Of a DNA stretch of 57,982 nucleotides, positions 26,077 through 34,616 are shown piece after piece (positions within the stretch are counted from its first letter, which is position 1; every line of letters starts with the position of its first letter). Made by a program: the position numbers and the translations under genes. The stretch is from NCBI GenBank assembly GCA_016779225.1, contig JADHNZ010000016.1:1-57982 (forward strand). Reading direction: 5' to 3'. The DNA is from Planctomycetota bacterium (GTDB lineage: Bacteria > Planctomycetota > UBA1135 > GCA-002686595). The notes beneath the pieces were generated by a model, which was not told the origin of the DNA, did no database searches, and worked only from the letters and a program-made list of their open reading frames with translations.

Positions 26077-27276
26077 ATGGCCCAGACCGAGCTCGAGAAG
26101 ACCGCAGAGGCGGGACTGTTCGCCGTCGACCCGGAGCTGTGCATCGCCTGTGATGCCTGCTGCCAGGACTTCCCCGAGATCTTCTACATGGGTGGGGACC
26201 AGAAGGCCCACACCCTCGATGACCAGCAGGCGACCCTCTACAACGCCCGCACGGTGGTCGACATCTGTCCGACCAGCGCCATCGGGTTCTCCGGCGAGCT
26301 CCCCCCCGCCGAGCTGACCGTTGAGCTTGAGGAGGTGCCCGGCTGGGAGGCCGAGTTCGCGCGCTGGAAGGGTCTGCCCGAGGACAAGGTCGAGCGCGAC
26401 CGCCGCTACGGCCGCGACTACAAGGTCGAGACCGAGAAGGGCTGGATCGAGATCACCCTCAACCTGCCCACCCGCGTGCCCGCGGTGCGCGACCGCTTCC
26501 GCTACGGCGCCCCGGCGGAGATGCCGGAGTACAACGTGCATGTGTACCGGCAGGGCGCCAAGGTCGCCCTGACCGCGTGGGTCCCGCGCCTGTCCCCCAG
26601 CGACAAGCAGGACGCCAAGGTGCTGAAGGCCAAGATCCTGGCCCTGACCCACACCTCGAGCTCCTTCCCCGGCCGCTTCACGACCGAGTGGGAGTTCCCG
26701 AACGCCGACATCGTGGGCATGCGTCACCGCTTCGACGCCCACGGGCAGGTTCGGATCCTGGCCTTCACCGACCAGGCCGCCATGGACGCCCACCAGTGGG
26801 AGTCGCACTTCATCACCGAGAAGTGCACCTCCTGCTCGATCTGCGAGCGCGTCTGCCCGACCAACGCCATCTCCTCCGGCGAGCGCTACTTCATCGATCC
26901 GTCGCTGTGCATCAACTGCAGCGTGTGCGGGGTCTACTGCCCCTTCGACGCGATCGATGACAACATGGAGGTCACGGTCCAGAAGATCAAACCCAAGCAG
27001 GTGCCGAAGGCACGCGTCGACGAGGCGCTCTGCACCGGGTGTGAGTTCTGCGTGGATGTCTGCCCCTTCGAGGCCCTTGAGATGCGCGGGCTCGTGGACG
27101 CCGGCGAGTACAGCCTGCCCCAGACCTCTCAGATCGCCGCGGTGATCGACAAGAACTGCGTCTCGTGCAAGCTGTGCGAGCAGGTCTGCATCAAGGACGC
27201 CATCGATGTGCCGCGCCCGCACCAGTTCGAGGACATCGGCATGTCCTTCATGAGCTACCTCACGGACGAGCACTGA
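26077..27276 (+). CDS. multi-[4Fe-4S] ferredoxin-type protein
   Basis: A 399-aa soluble electron-transfer protein with five Cys clusters. Near the N-terminus is CIACDACC with a partner DICP. In the C-terminal 170 residues come CTSCSICERVCP, CINCSVCGVYCP, CTGCEFCVDVCP and CVSCKLCEQVC. These are in the CxxCxxCxxxC pattern of bacterial-type ferredoxins, so up to five or more [4Fe-4S] clusters are possible. Between residues ~75 and 245 lies a domain without cysteines (RDYKVETEKGWIEITLNLP, FPGRFTTEWEFPN) that I do not recognise. There is no signal peptide or membrane segment. No oxidoreductase partner lies next to it, so its redox couple is unknown. A strong hairpin follows the stop. Confidence 0.75.
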   Translation: MAQTELEKTAEAGLFAVDPELCIACDACCQDFPEIFYMGGDQKAHTLDDQQATLYNARTVVDICPTSAIGFSGELPPAELTVELEEVPGWEAEFARWKGLPEDKVERDRRYGRDYKVETEKGWIEITLNLPTRVPAVRDRFRYGAPAEMPEYNVHVYRQGAKVALTAWVPRLSPSDKQDAKVLKAKILALTHTSSSFPGRFTTEWEFPNADIVGMRHRFDAHGQVRILAFTDQAAMDAHQWESHFITEKCTSCSICERVCPTNAISSGERYFIDPSLCINCSVCGVYCPFDAIDDNMEVTVQKIKPKQVPKARVDEALCTGCEFCVDVCPFEALEMRGLVDAGEYSLPQTSQIAAVIDKNCVSCKLCEQVCIKDAIDVPRPHQFEDIGMSFMSYLTDEH

Positions 27277-27315
27277 GGTCTCCGCCGCCGCCGCCAGCGG
27301 CGGCCAGGAGTGCTC

Positions 27316-27355
27316 CCGCGGGGCGCCTCGGCACGCGAGCCGAGGCGCCCCGCGG
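27316..27355. terminator. bidirectional GC hairpin terminator
   Basis: A perfect 17-bp inverted repeat (27316-27332 with 27339-27355, 6-nt loop) between the convergent ferredoxin and glycosyltransferase genes. Confidence 0.7.
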
Positions 27356-27380
27356 CATTCTGGGCCCGGGCCGGCTCGCC

Positions 27381-29057
27381 TCAGGAGCCCGCGACCTTCC
27401 GGACCTGGAGGGCCGGCCCTTGCTCCGGGGCGCGCTCAGGCTCGTACACGATCGGGTGCGCCGGGAGGCTGCGCCACCCGTCGCGCTCCCAGACCTCGAG
27501 GGCCTCCGCATGGCGCACGCCGGCGCGCACCGCGTCGCCCACCGCGACGCGGGTCCAGCCCGAGCCCTCCGCCTCCACGAGCTCGCGCAGGAGCCTGTGG
27601 TGCTCGAACCAGCGCTCGGGCGGCATGGAGGCGTCGAGGGCGAGCAGCGCAACGGACGCGTCGTCGAGACGCGCCTGCAGCGCCGGTAGGGTCGGATAGT
27701 GGTTCGTGTACTGGCGCCCGTTCCAGTCGTCCGTGATCAGGAAGCGCGAGGCGCGCAGGACGAAGCGCCGGGGGCGCGGGCCGCCCTCCAGGGCAGCGAG
27801 GCCCCCGATCACGAGCCCCTCACCAATCGCGTCCGAGGCCACGAGGACGCGGGCGTCGGGCGCCTCGGCGCAGAGGGGCGCGAGGAGCGGCGTCGCGCCG
27901 AGCTCGTCCTTACGCACGACCTCGAAGGGCCCCGCCAGGAAGGCGACCGCCGCGAGGCCGAGCCAGGGCAGGGGCCCACCCCCGAGGCGCCGCCCGAGGG
28001 CCTCCGCGCCGAGGCCCGCGAGGAGCGCCCAGCAGGGAGCGATGAGGCACAGGTGCCGGGTGAGCGGGCTGCTGGGCAGGATGACGAGCAGCAGCAGCAG
28101 GCCCACAAGGAAGGCCCCCGAGGCTGCGCGGAAGGCGCGCCGAGTGTCCTCGAGCTCCTGCTGCGCTCCGTCCGGCTCGAGCGCTGCCGAGCGCGTGGGA
28201 AGCAGCAGCCCGGCGAGGGCAAGGAGTGCCACTCCCATCCCGCCCAGGTCCGCCACGAGCCCGCGCAGGTAGATCGGCGTCGCAGACGCGGTGTAGGCCC
28301 AGTGAGGCGTGGCGCCGCCATCCCATGAGCTGGCCTGGTAGCCGGTCGTGAACAGATACCAGGGTGCGCAGAGGCCGAGCACGAGCACGGCGGGGAGCCA
28401 GAATGCCGGCCGCCGCAGGAGCTCGAAGCGGCCGGTGAGCAGCACGCCCAGCGCGGGGACCGCCGCCAGGGCCAGGGCGTTGCCCTTGGTCAGGATCGCG
28501 ACCACGGCCCAGAGTCCGAAGGCCAGGGAGCTGCGGAGGTCCCCGCGCTGGAGCAGGCGCGCACCGGCCAGGACCGCGGCCGTGCATCCGAGCGCGAGGG
28601 GCAGCTCGGTCATGACCATGCCGGAGAGCCGCTGCACCAGGGGCAGCGCGATCAGCAGGGCCACCGGGCCCCAAGGGGGCAGGCCCAGGCCGCAAGCGGC
28701 GCGCGACACGAGAGCGAGGAGCGCCGCCCCCACTGCGCACACGAACGCCACCGCGCTCGCCGTGCCCACGCCGAAGACCACCATCCAGAGGCCAAGCGCG
28801 CCGTAGAGGACCGGAGGCCACTGCCCGATCGCGACCTTCGGCAGGTGCGCGTAGTAGGTCCGTGCGTAGCCCACCGGGTCCGCGTAGGCGCCGGAGAGGA
28901 GCCAGTCGCGCACCATGATCGCGGTGACGAAGTGCGCGGGCTCGTCGTCCTGGGCGCCGACGCCAGACGCCAGCGCCCCGCGCAGCCAGGCGGAGCCCAG
29001 GAGCACGAGGAACCCGGCCAGGAGCACGGGCAGGAGCGAGCGGACGCTGCGAGCCAT
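27381..29057 (-). CDS. GT39/PMT-like membrane glycosyltransferase
   Basis: A 558-aa membrane protein with roughly ten hydrophobic segments. The first extracytoplasmic loop carries QDDEPAHF, the acidic pair that is the catalytic base of GT-C glycosyltransferases. A TYYAHLP motif follows, which in this superfamily helps hold the polyprenyl-phosphate sugar donor. The C-terminal ~190 residues form a soluble domain with alternating strands (RVLVASDAIGEGLVIGG). Members transfer a sugar from undecaprenyl-phosphate to protein or lipid at the outer face of the membrane. The gene starts 30 bp after dinB and may be co-transcribed with it. There is no acceptor information. Confidence 0.7.
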   Translation of the reverse strand: MARSVRSLLPVLLAGFLVLLGSAWLRGALASGVGAQDDEPAHFVTAIMVRDWLLSGAYADPVGYARTYYAHLPKVAIGQWPPVLYGALGLWMVVFGVGTASAVAFVCAVGAALLALVSRAACGLGLPPWGPVALLIALPLVQRLSGMVMTELPLALGCTAAVLAGARLLQRGDLRSSLAFGLWAVVAILTKGNALALAAVPALGVLLTGRFELLRRPAFWLPAVLVLGLCAPWYLFTTGYQASSWDGGATPHWAYTASATPIYLRGLVADLGGMGVALLALAGLLLPTRSAALEPDGAQQELEDTRRAFRAASGAFLVGLLLLLVILPSSPLTRHLCLIAPCWALLAGLGAEALGRRLGGGPLPWLGLAAVAFLAGPFEVVRKDELGATPLLAPLCAEAPDARVLVASDAIGEGLVIGGLAALEGGPRPRRFVLRASRFLITDDWNGRQYTNHYPTLPALQARLDDASVALLALDASMPPERWFEHHRLLRELVEAEGSGWTRVAVGDAVRAGVRHAEALEVWERDGWRSLPAHPIVYEPERAPEQGPALQVRKVAGS

Positions 29058-29087
29058 CGCCCTCTCACTATCGGCACGCCTGGCAGC

Positions 29088-30359
29088 TCAGCGTTCGGAA
29101 TCCGGCGGGTCTGTTTCTCCGCCAGGCTGCTCAGGTCGCCCCGAGGCCTGCCTCGGGGCCTCCTGGCCGAGCAGGCTGGCCGGGAGAACGATGGCGCGCC
29201 CGTGACGCCTGCGCAGGCGGTCGAGGCTCTCCGTCGCCCGTGCGAGGCGTGACTGGGACTCAATCCACAGGTCCCGGGACGAGGGGTGGCCGTTGAACAG
29301 GGAGCCCTGCTGCGGCCGCCGGACATCCTCGAGCTTGCTCACCGAGACCCCCAGGAGCCGCAGCGGCCGGCGCTCGATCCGCCCGAGCAGCTCGTGCGCG
29401 ACCTTGAAGATCCGCGGCCCCAGGTTCGTCGGGTAGTCGAGGGTCTTGGAGCGCGTGACGGTGCTGAAGTCGCCGTAGCGCGCCTTGAGGGTCACGGTCC
29501 GACCGCGCAGCCCCTTGTCCCGCAGGGTGAAGGCCACCTCCTCGCAGAACGAGAGCAGGAACTGGCGCAGCTGGTCAGGGTCGGCGAGGTCCTCCGGAAA
29601 GGTGCGCTCCATGCCGTGGGACTTCTCCTCACGGCGCGGCGTAACCCGGCGCGGGTCGATGCCGTGGGCGAGGTCGTGGATCCAGAGCCCTGACGCGCCG
29701 AAGCGCTGACGCACCTCGTCGCGCGGCAGGTCGGCCAGGTCCGAGACCGTCCTCACTCCCAGGGCCTCGAGCCGCTGGGTGAGGCGCGGGCCGACTCCGT
29801 AGATCTTGGAGACCGGCAGGGGGTCGAGCACCTCGCGCACCTCCCCCTCGCGGATGACGCGGAAGCCGTCGGGCTTGTCGAGGTCGCTGGCAAGCTTGGC
29901 CAGGAACTTCGTAGGGGCGACGCCGACCGAGGCGACGAGGCCGGTCTCGCGCAGGATGTCCGCCTTGATCGAGCGCCCCACCTGGATGCCGTCGCCGAAC
30001 AGGCGCTCCGAGCCCGTCACATCGAGGAAGGCCTCGTCCAGGCTGAGCGGCTCCACCATGGGCGTGTAGCGCTGGAACACGCCCATGATCTCGCGGCTGA
30101 CGCTGGTGTACTTGTCGAAGTCCGGCGGCAGCAGGACGAGCTCGGGGCAGCGTCGCCGCGCCTCGGCGGTCGGCATGGCCGAGTGCACCCCGAAGGCGCG
30201 CGCCTCGTAGCTGGCGGCAGCGATCACGCCGCGCCCCGAGGCCGGCCCCCCCACGCACACCGGCAGACCCGCCAGGGACGGGTTGTCACGCAGCTCCACG
30301 GACGCGTAGAAGGCGTCCATGTCCACATGCAGGATGGACGGAACGGGGGAGGACGACAT
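29088..30359 (-). CDS. dinB: DNA polymerase IV (Y family)
   Basis: A 423-aa translesion polymerase. Diagnostic sites include LHVDMDAFYASVE (metal-binding Asp13 and steric gate), SYEARAFGVHSAMP, EPLSLDEAFLDVTGS (catalytic Asp-Glu), SVGVAPTKFLAKLASDLDKP, and the helix-hairpin KIYGVGPRLTQRLEALGV. The little-finger domain follows, and QQGSLF near residue 360 is a typical sliding-clamp-binding motif. The last ~55 residues (AIVLPASLLG onwards) form a low-complexity Pro/Gly/Glu tail beyond the family core. Start ATG 30359 gives the canonical N-terminus. The gene is divergent from oleA over 171 bp. No LexA-type box was recognised. Confidence 0.95.
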   Translation of the reverse strand: MSSSPVPSILHVDMDAFYASVELRDNPSLAGLPVCVGGPASGRGVIAAASYEARAFGVHSAMPTAEARRRCPELVLLPPDFDKYTSVSREIMGVFQRYTPMVEPLSLDEAFLDVTGSERLFGDGIQVGRSIKADILRETGLVASVGVAPTKFLAKLASDLDKPDGFRVIREGEVREVLDPLPVSKIYGVGPRLTQRLEALGVRTVSDLADLPRDEVRQRFGASGLWIHDLAHGIDPRRVTPRREEKSHGMERTFPEDLADPDQLRQFLLSFCEEVAFTLRDKGLRGRTVTLKARYGDFSTVTRSKTLDYPTNLGPRIFKVAHELLGRIERRPLRLLGVSVSKLEDVRRPQQGSLFNGHPSSRDLWIESQSRLARATESLDRLRRRHGRAIVLPASLLGQEAPRQASGRPEQPGGETDPPDSER

Positions 30360-30515
30360 GGCCGGGGGCGCCGCTCGTTCTCCGCAGGGAGTCCGGTCGA
30401 GGGGGGAGGTGACCGGCCAAACCGCGGAGGGGGACCCGCCATCGTACCCCAGGGAGCGCGACTCCCAGGGGCTGCCCGCCCGGCGGCCCGGCCTCGGCGC
30501 CCCCGGGCCGGCCGG

Positions 30516-30521
30516 TAGGAT
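30516..30521 (+). promoter_or_regulatory. -10-like element before oleA
   Basis: TAGGAT ends 9 nt before the oleA ATG, implying a leader of about 2-3 nt. No -35 match is seen upstream. Confidence 0.45.
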
Positions 30522-30530
30522 CCCGCCCCC

Positions 30531-31580
30531 ATGGACCGCCGCCCCGTCCACCTCGAGGCCCTGGGCCTGCACCTGCCCGACGAGCAGGTCACCAGCCTGG
30601 CCCTGGAGGAGCGCCTCGAGCCCCTCCTCGCGCGGCTTGGGCTGTCCCCAGGCCGCCTGGAGCTGATGAGCGGCATCCGCGAGCGGCGGTTCTTCCCACC
30701 GGGCACGCGCCCCAGCGCCGTGGCGGCGCGGGCCGCCGAGGACGCGCTTGCCCGCAGCCCCCTGGACCGCGGGCGCATCGGGATGCTCATCCACGGCTCG
30801 GTGTGTCGTGACTTCCTCGAGCCCGCCACCGCGTCGGTGGTCCATCGCGCCCTGGGCCTGCCCCCCACCTGCCAGGCCTTCGACCTCTCGAACGCCTGCC
30901 TCGGGGTCCTCGACGGGATGGCCCTGGCCGCGGATGCCATCGCCGCCGGGACGATCGAGGCGGCCCTGGTCGTGACCGGGGAGGACGGCCGGCCCCTGGT
31001 CGAGCGCACCCTGCAGGACCTGCTGGCCCTCGAGGACGACCGCGTCGCGCGCCGCGCCCTCAAGACGGCCTATGCCTCCCTCACCATTGGTTCCGGCGCG
31101 GCGGCCGTGCTGCTTGTCGGAGAGGGTCTGGCCTCCTCGCCGCACCGCTGGCGCACCAGCGTCGCCCGCGCCGACACGGACGCGGTGGAGCTGTGCTCTG
31201 GTGACCACGCCGCGGGCGGTGGCCTGCAGATGGAGACCGACAGCGAGGCCCTGCTCCAGGCGGGCAACGCCCTTGCGTCGCGCACCTTCGAGCCGTTCCT
31301 CGAGGCCGCTGGGTGGGCGCGCGAAGACCTGCAGGCCGTGGTGACCCATCAGGTCGGCAGCGCCCACCGCCGCCTGCTCTACGAGACCCTCGAGCTCGAC
31401 CTCGCCCTGGACTTCCCCACCGTCACGACCCTGGGGAACATGGGCTCGGCCTCCCTCCCCGCGACCCTGGCCCTCGCCGACCGCGAGGGCTTCCTCGACT
31501 CCCGCTCGCGCGTGGCGCTGCTGGGGATCGGGAGCGGGCTGCACTGCCGCATGGCGGCCCTGGACTGGAACCCCGCATGA
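30531..31580 (+). CDS. oleA: OleA-type thiolase, head-to-head acyl-CoA condensation
   Basis: OleA joins two acyl-CoAs head-to-head to a 2-alkyl-3-ketoacid, the first step of long-chain olefin or ketone synthesis. The 349-aa protein resembles FabH but has OleA marks: SVCRDFLEPATAS with Glu97 and AFDLSNACLGVLDGM with the nucleophile Cys123. The 26-residue spacing equals that of Glu117 and Cys143 in Xanthomonas OleA, where Glu117 is the Claisen base. His273 (VTHQVG) and Asn303 (LGNMGSAS) complete the catalytic set with the right 30-residue spacing. oleB, oleC and oleD are 19 kb away. It overlaps the next gene by ATGA. Confidence 0.88.
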   Translation: MDRRPVHLEALGLHLPDEQVTSLALEERLEPLLARLGLSPGRLELMSGIRERRFFPPGTRPSAVAARAAEDALARSPLDRGRIGMLIHGSVCRDFLEPATASVVHRALGLPPTCQAFDLSNACLGVLDGMALAADAIAAGTIEAALVVTGEDGRPLVERTLQDLLALEDDRVARRALKTAYASLTIGSGAAAVLLVGEGLASSPHRWRTSVARADTDAVELCSGDHAAGGGLQMETDSEALLQAGNALASRTFEPFLEAAGWAREDLQAVVTHQVGSAHRRLLYETLELDLALDFPTVTTLGNMGSASLPATLALADREGFLDSRSRVALLGIGSGLHCRMAALDWNPA

Positions 31581-32263
31581 CGCCTCCCCACCTCCTCGAC
31601 GCCGTCGTCCTCGAGCCCGGTCGCCCCGCCGACGCCGCCGTCCTCTGGCTGCACGGCCTCGGGGCGAATGGCCACGACTTCCCTCCGGTCGTGGCGGAGC
31701 TCGGCCTGCCCGCGGAGCACGCGATTCGGTTCGTGTTCCCCCATGCCCCGAGCATCCCGGTGACGGTCAACGGCGGCATGGTGATGCCCGCCTGGTACGA
31801 CATCCTCGCCATGGACTTCGACCGGCGGGCGGACGAGGCCGGGATCCGGCGCTCGGCCGCGCAGCTCGCGGACCTGATCCAGCGCGAGCGCGACCGCGGA
31901 ATCCCCTCCGAGCGCATCGTCCTCGCAGGGTTCAGCCAGGGCGGGGCGATTGCGCTGCACCAGGGCCTGCGTCACCCCGAGCCGTTGGCGGGGATCATGG
32001 CCCTCTCCACCTACCTGGCCGCGGACTGCGACCTGGCCGCGGAGCGCAGCCCCGCCAACGCCGGAGTGCCCGTGTTCCAGGCCCACGGCACCCAGGACCC
32101 GATGGTGCTGCCCGCCATGGGCCAGGCCGCGCGGCAGAGGCTGGAGGACCTGGGCTACGCGGTCGAGTGGCGCGAATACCCCATGCAGCACCAGGTCTCC
32201 CGCGAGGAGATCGACGCCATGGGCGCCTGGCTGCGCGGGATCCTCGGCCTCCGGGAGGCCTGA
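31577..32263 (+). CDS. phospholipase/carboxylesterase-type alpha/beta hydrolase
   Basis: A 228-aa cytoplasmic serine hydrolase of the carboxylesterase/acyl-protein-thioesterase type. Visible motifs are LWLHGLGANGHDF (oxyanion region), the nucleophile elbow AGFSQGGAIA with Ser120, HGTQDPMV with Asp174 and MQHQVS with His205, so the triad is complete. Family enzymes cleave short acyl esters or thioesters. The ATG overlaps the oleA stop, so it is translationally coupled to oleA. It could hydrolyse acyl thioesters or drain side products of the OleA reaction. That link rests only on coupling. No signal peptide is present, and the length matches the family. Confidence 0.88.
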   Translation: MTPPHLLDAVVLEPGRPADAAVLWLHGLGANGHDFPPVVAELGLPAEHAIRFVFPHAPSIPVTVNGGMVMPAWYDILAMDFDRRADEAGIRRSAAQLADLIQRERDRGIPSERIVLAGFSQGGAIALHQGLRHPEPLAGIMALSTYLAADCDLAAERSPANAGVPVFQAHGTQDPMVLPAMGQAARQRLEDLGYAVEWREYPMQHQVSREEIDAMGAWLRGILGLREA

Positions 32264-32307
32264 GGGGACCCAGCCTCGCAGCCGCGAGAATTCGCCCGGG
32301 ACGCGTC

Positions 32308-32336
32308 TTGCGCCCACCCCTCGCGGCCCCTACAAC
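32308..32336 (+). promoter_or_regulatory. sigma-70-like promoter of the fatty-acid cluster
   Basis: TTGCGC (32308-32313), a 17-nt spacer, then TACAAC (32331-32336). This is one of the few regions in the window with both hexamers at ideal spacing. It would start a transcript at about 32343, with a leader of ~50 nt. Confidence 0.4.
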
Positions 32337-32350
32337 TCCGGCTCACGGAT

Positions 32351-32375
32351 TTCAGGCATTTGTGAAATTCGTGAA
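32351..32375 (+). promoter_or_regulatory. candidate operator in leader of regulator gene
   Basis: An AT-rich island with TTCA (32351-32354) and two GTGAA half-sites (32362-32366 and 32371-32375). TTCA and the first GTGAA form an inverted pair, and the two GTGAA are spaced 9 bp apart. It lies just downstream of the predicted start of transcription. This is a plausible binding site for the GbsR-type product of the gene that follows. Confidence 0.35.
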
Positions 32376-32394
32376 GACCCACGGGTTCTCCCCC

Positions 32395-33039
32395 ATGTCG
32401 ACTCCCTCCACCGACCCCCCGGAGCAGGCCCTCGTGCCGGTGCTCGACCCCGAGCTGGCCGCGGAGCTCCCGGCCTTCGAGGCCTTCTTCAAGGCCTTCG
32501 GGTTCAAGCCCATCCATGGGCGAGTGTGGGGCCTGCTGGTGCTCGCTGGGCAGCCGCTCTCGAGCAAGGAGATCAGCCACGAGCTGTCGATCAGCCAGGG
32601 CGCCACCAGCACGACGCTGAACGACCTGACGGAGTGGGGCGCCATCCAGTCCTCGTTCGAGTCCCACCGCCGCTGCAACCTGCACGCCCCGGTCGAGAAC
32701 ACGCTGTCGATCGTCGCGACGGTCCTGCGCAGGCGGGAGCAGGTGGCCTTCCAGCGCTTCCGCGAGGGCGCGACGCGGGCCCTCGCGGTGATCGAGAAGC
32801 GCCACGGCAAGCGCGACGCGCGGGTCCTGACCCTGCGCTCGGTGCTCAGCACCTGCGACATCGCCGACGCCGTCATGCAGCTGGTCTTCAGCTCGGTGCA
32901 CAACGCCCTGGGCGACCCGCAGAGCCTGCTGTCCAAGGCGATTGGAACCGCCCTCAAGATCGGCGGAGTGCGCATGCCCGGCCGCGCAGAGCCGACCCTC
33001 GAGGCCCCGCTGCCCGAACAGGAGAAGAAGGGTGCCTGA
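32395..33039 (+). CDS. GbsR/MarR-family transcriptional regulator
   Basis: A 214-aa DNA-binding protein. GRVWGLLVLAGQPLSSKEI followed by ISQGATSTTLNDLTEWGAI is the winged-helix signature of the GbsR branch of MarR regulators (~40-85). A helical C-terminal dimer domain with LRSVLSTCDIADAVMQ follows. Members repress operons and respond to small hydrophobic ligands. It is the first gene of the lipid cluster, and its stop overlaps the GTG of the ketosynthase by eight bases. It is therefore probably a local repressor of its own operon, with the likely operator at 32351-32375. Start ATG 32395 was preferred, since longer frames read into the preceding esterase. Confidence 0.8.
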   Translation: MSTPSTDPPEQALVPVLDPELAAELPAFEAFFKAFGFKPIHGRVWGLLVLAGQPLSSKEISHELSISQGATSTTLNDLTEWGAIQSSFESHRRCNLHAPVENTLSIVATVLRRREQVAFQRFREGATRALAVIEKRHGKRDARVLTLRSVLSTCDIADAVMQLVFSSVHNALGDPQSLLSKAIGTALKIGGVRMPGRAEPTLEAPLPEQEKKGA

Positions 33040-34270
33040 CCTCCCGCGCATCGTGATCACCGGCGTGGGGCTGACCTCGCCGAACGGCAACTCCCTCAGC
33101 GAGTACCGCGCCAACCTCCTGGCCGGCGTGAGCGGCGTGCGTCCCTGGGAGATCCGCCACTTCGGCCCGACCGTGGCCGGACAGGTGGACTACCCGGCCA
33201 CCCAGTACCAGAGCCGCAAGGCCCTGCGGCGCGGGACGCGCGCGGGCTCCATCGCCATCTGGTGCGCGAACGAGGCCGTCGCCAGCTCCGGGCTCGACCT
33301 GGACGCCGTGGGCCGGGACCGGGTCGGCGTCTATGTCGGCACGACCGAGCACGGCAATGTGGAGACCGAGAACATGATCCATGAGGTCAGTCAGTACGAC
33401 TTCGACCTCAGCTTCTGGTCCCACCACCACAACCCCCAGACCGTCGCCAACAACCCCGCGGGCGAGGTGACCCTGAACATGGGCATCACGGGCCCCCACT
33501 ACTGCGTGGGTGGCGCCTGCGCAGGCGGGAACCTGGGCATCATCCAGGGGGCCCAGATGCTCCAGCTGGGCGAGGTCGATGTGGCGCTCGCCGGCGGAGT
33601 CTCGGAGAGCATCCACACCTTCGGGATCTTCGCCTCCTTCAAGGCGGAGGGCGCCCTGGGTGAGCACGCCGACCCGGCCCAGGTCTCGCGGCCCTTCGAC
33701 CGGGCCCGCAACGGGATCGTGGTGTCGGAGGGCGGGTGCCTCTACACGCTCGAGCGCCTCGAGGACGCCCAGCGCCGCGGAGCCACGATCCTCGCGGAGG
33801 TGCTCGGCTGGCATGTGAACTCCGATGCGGCGGACTTCGTGCTGCCGCTGCCCGAGCGCCAGACCCAGTGCATGCAGCGCGCGGTCGAGCGAGCGGGCCT
33901 GGCGCCCGAGGGGGTGCACCTGGTCAGCACCCACGCGACCAGCACGCCCCAGGGCGACATCCAGGAGACCCAGGCCCTGCGCGAGGTGTTCGGCTCGAGC
34001 CGCAGCACCTGGATCAACAACACCAAGAGCTACATCGGCCACACCATGGGCGCCGCGGGCGCCCTGGAGCTGGCCGGCAACCTGCCGTCGTTCACCGACG
34101 GCGTGGTCCACCCGACCATCAATGTCACCGACCTCGACCCGGAGTGTGAGCTGCCCGGGCTCGTCCTGAACCAGCCGAAGGAGGTCGGTCGCATCGACAC
34201 GATCATGAACCTCTCCTTCGGCATGCTCGGCATCAACTCGGCGCTCGTCCTGCGCAGGCCCCAGGCCTGA
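33032..34270 (+). CDS. beta-ketoacyl-ACP synthase (KAS I/II type)
   Basis: A 412-aa condensing enzyme that extends acyl-ACP with malonyl-ACP. The Cys-His-His triad of FabF is intact: Cys163 in GGACAGGNL, His301 in VSTHATSTPQGD and His337 in NNTKSYIGHTMGAAG, with Lys332. It is distinct from housekeeping FabF in the insert SQYDFDLSFWSHHHNPQTV (~120-138), which may shape the acyl pocket. It begins at GTG 33032, overlapping the regulator, and is followed by its acyl carrier protein 31 bp on. Chain-starting FabH or malonyl transferase genes are absent here, so substrates must come from central fatty acid synthesis. Confidence 0.9.
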   Translation: MPDLPRIVITGVGLTSPNGNSLSEYRANLLAGVSGVRPWEIRHFGPTVAGQVDYPATQYQSRKALRRGTRAGSIAIWCANEAVASSGLDLDAVGRDRVGVYVGTTEHGNVETENMIHEVSQYDFDLSFWSHHHNPQTVANNPAGEVTLNMGITGPHYCVGGACAGGNLGIIQGAQMLQLGEVDVALAGGVSESIHTFGIFASFKAEGALGEHADPAQVSRPFDRARNGIVVSEGGCLYTLERLEDAQRRGATILAEVLGWHVNSDAADFVLPLPERQTQCMQRAVERAGLAPEGVHLVSTHATSTPQGDIQETQALREVFGSSRSTWINNTKSYIGHTMGAAGALELAGNLPSFTDGVVHPTINVTDLDPECELPGLVLNQPKEVGRIDTIMNLSFGMLGINSALVLRRPQA

Positions 34271-34301
34271 GCTGCGCGCGCCTCCCCACCCCCTCCCCAA
34301 C

Positions 34302-34568
34302 ATGAGCAACGAAGACATCGTCCTCGCCATCAAGGACATCATCGCCACCATCGCCCCCGACGAGGAGCTCGACGGCCTCACCCTCGAGGTCCCGCTGCGC
34401 GACCAGATCGAGCTGGACTCGATGGACTTCCTCGACATCGTCATGGAGCTGCGCAAGCGCTACGGCGTCAATGTCCCCGAGGAGGACTACAAGAACCTGG
34501 CGACCCTGCAGGGCTGCGTCGACTACCTCGGCCCGCACATGGCGGACAAGGAGCTCGTGGTCTCCTGA
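34302..34568 (+). CDS. acyl carrier protein
   Basis: A small acidic protein of 88 aa with the phosphopantetheine site IELDSMDFLDIV (Ser40) and the ACP helices around it. It would carry the growing chain between the ketosynthase, reductases, dehydratase and FAD enzymes of the same cluster. Compared with housekeeping ACPs it has SMDF rather than DSLDTV after the serine and a C-terminal extension (GPHMADKELVVS). This fits a dedicated pathway carrier. A phosphopantetheinyl transferase that could activate it is at 45180-45785. Confidence 0.92.
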   Translation: MSNEDIVLAIKDIIATIAPDEELDGLTLEVPLRDQIELDSMDFLDIVMELRKRYGVNVPEEDYKNLATLQGCVDYLGPHMADKELVVS

Positions 34569-34616
34569 CCGCGGGCCTGCCCCTCCCCTCGCCCGGGCGC
34601 TGCCCAGGATCGCCCC

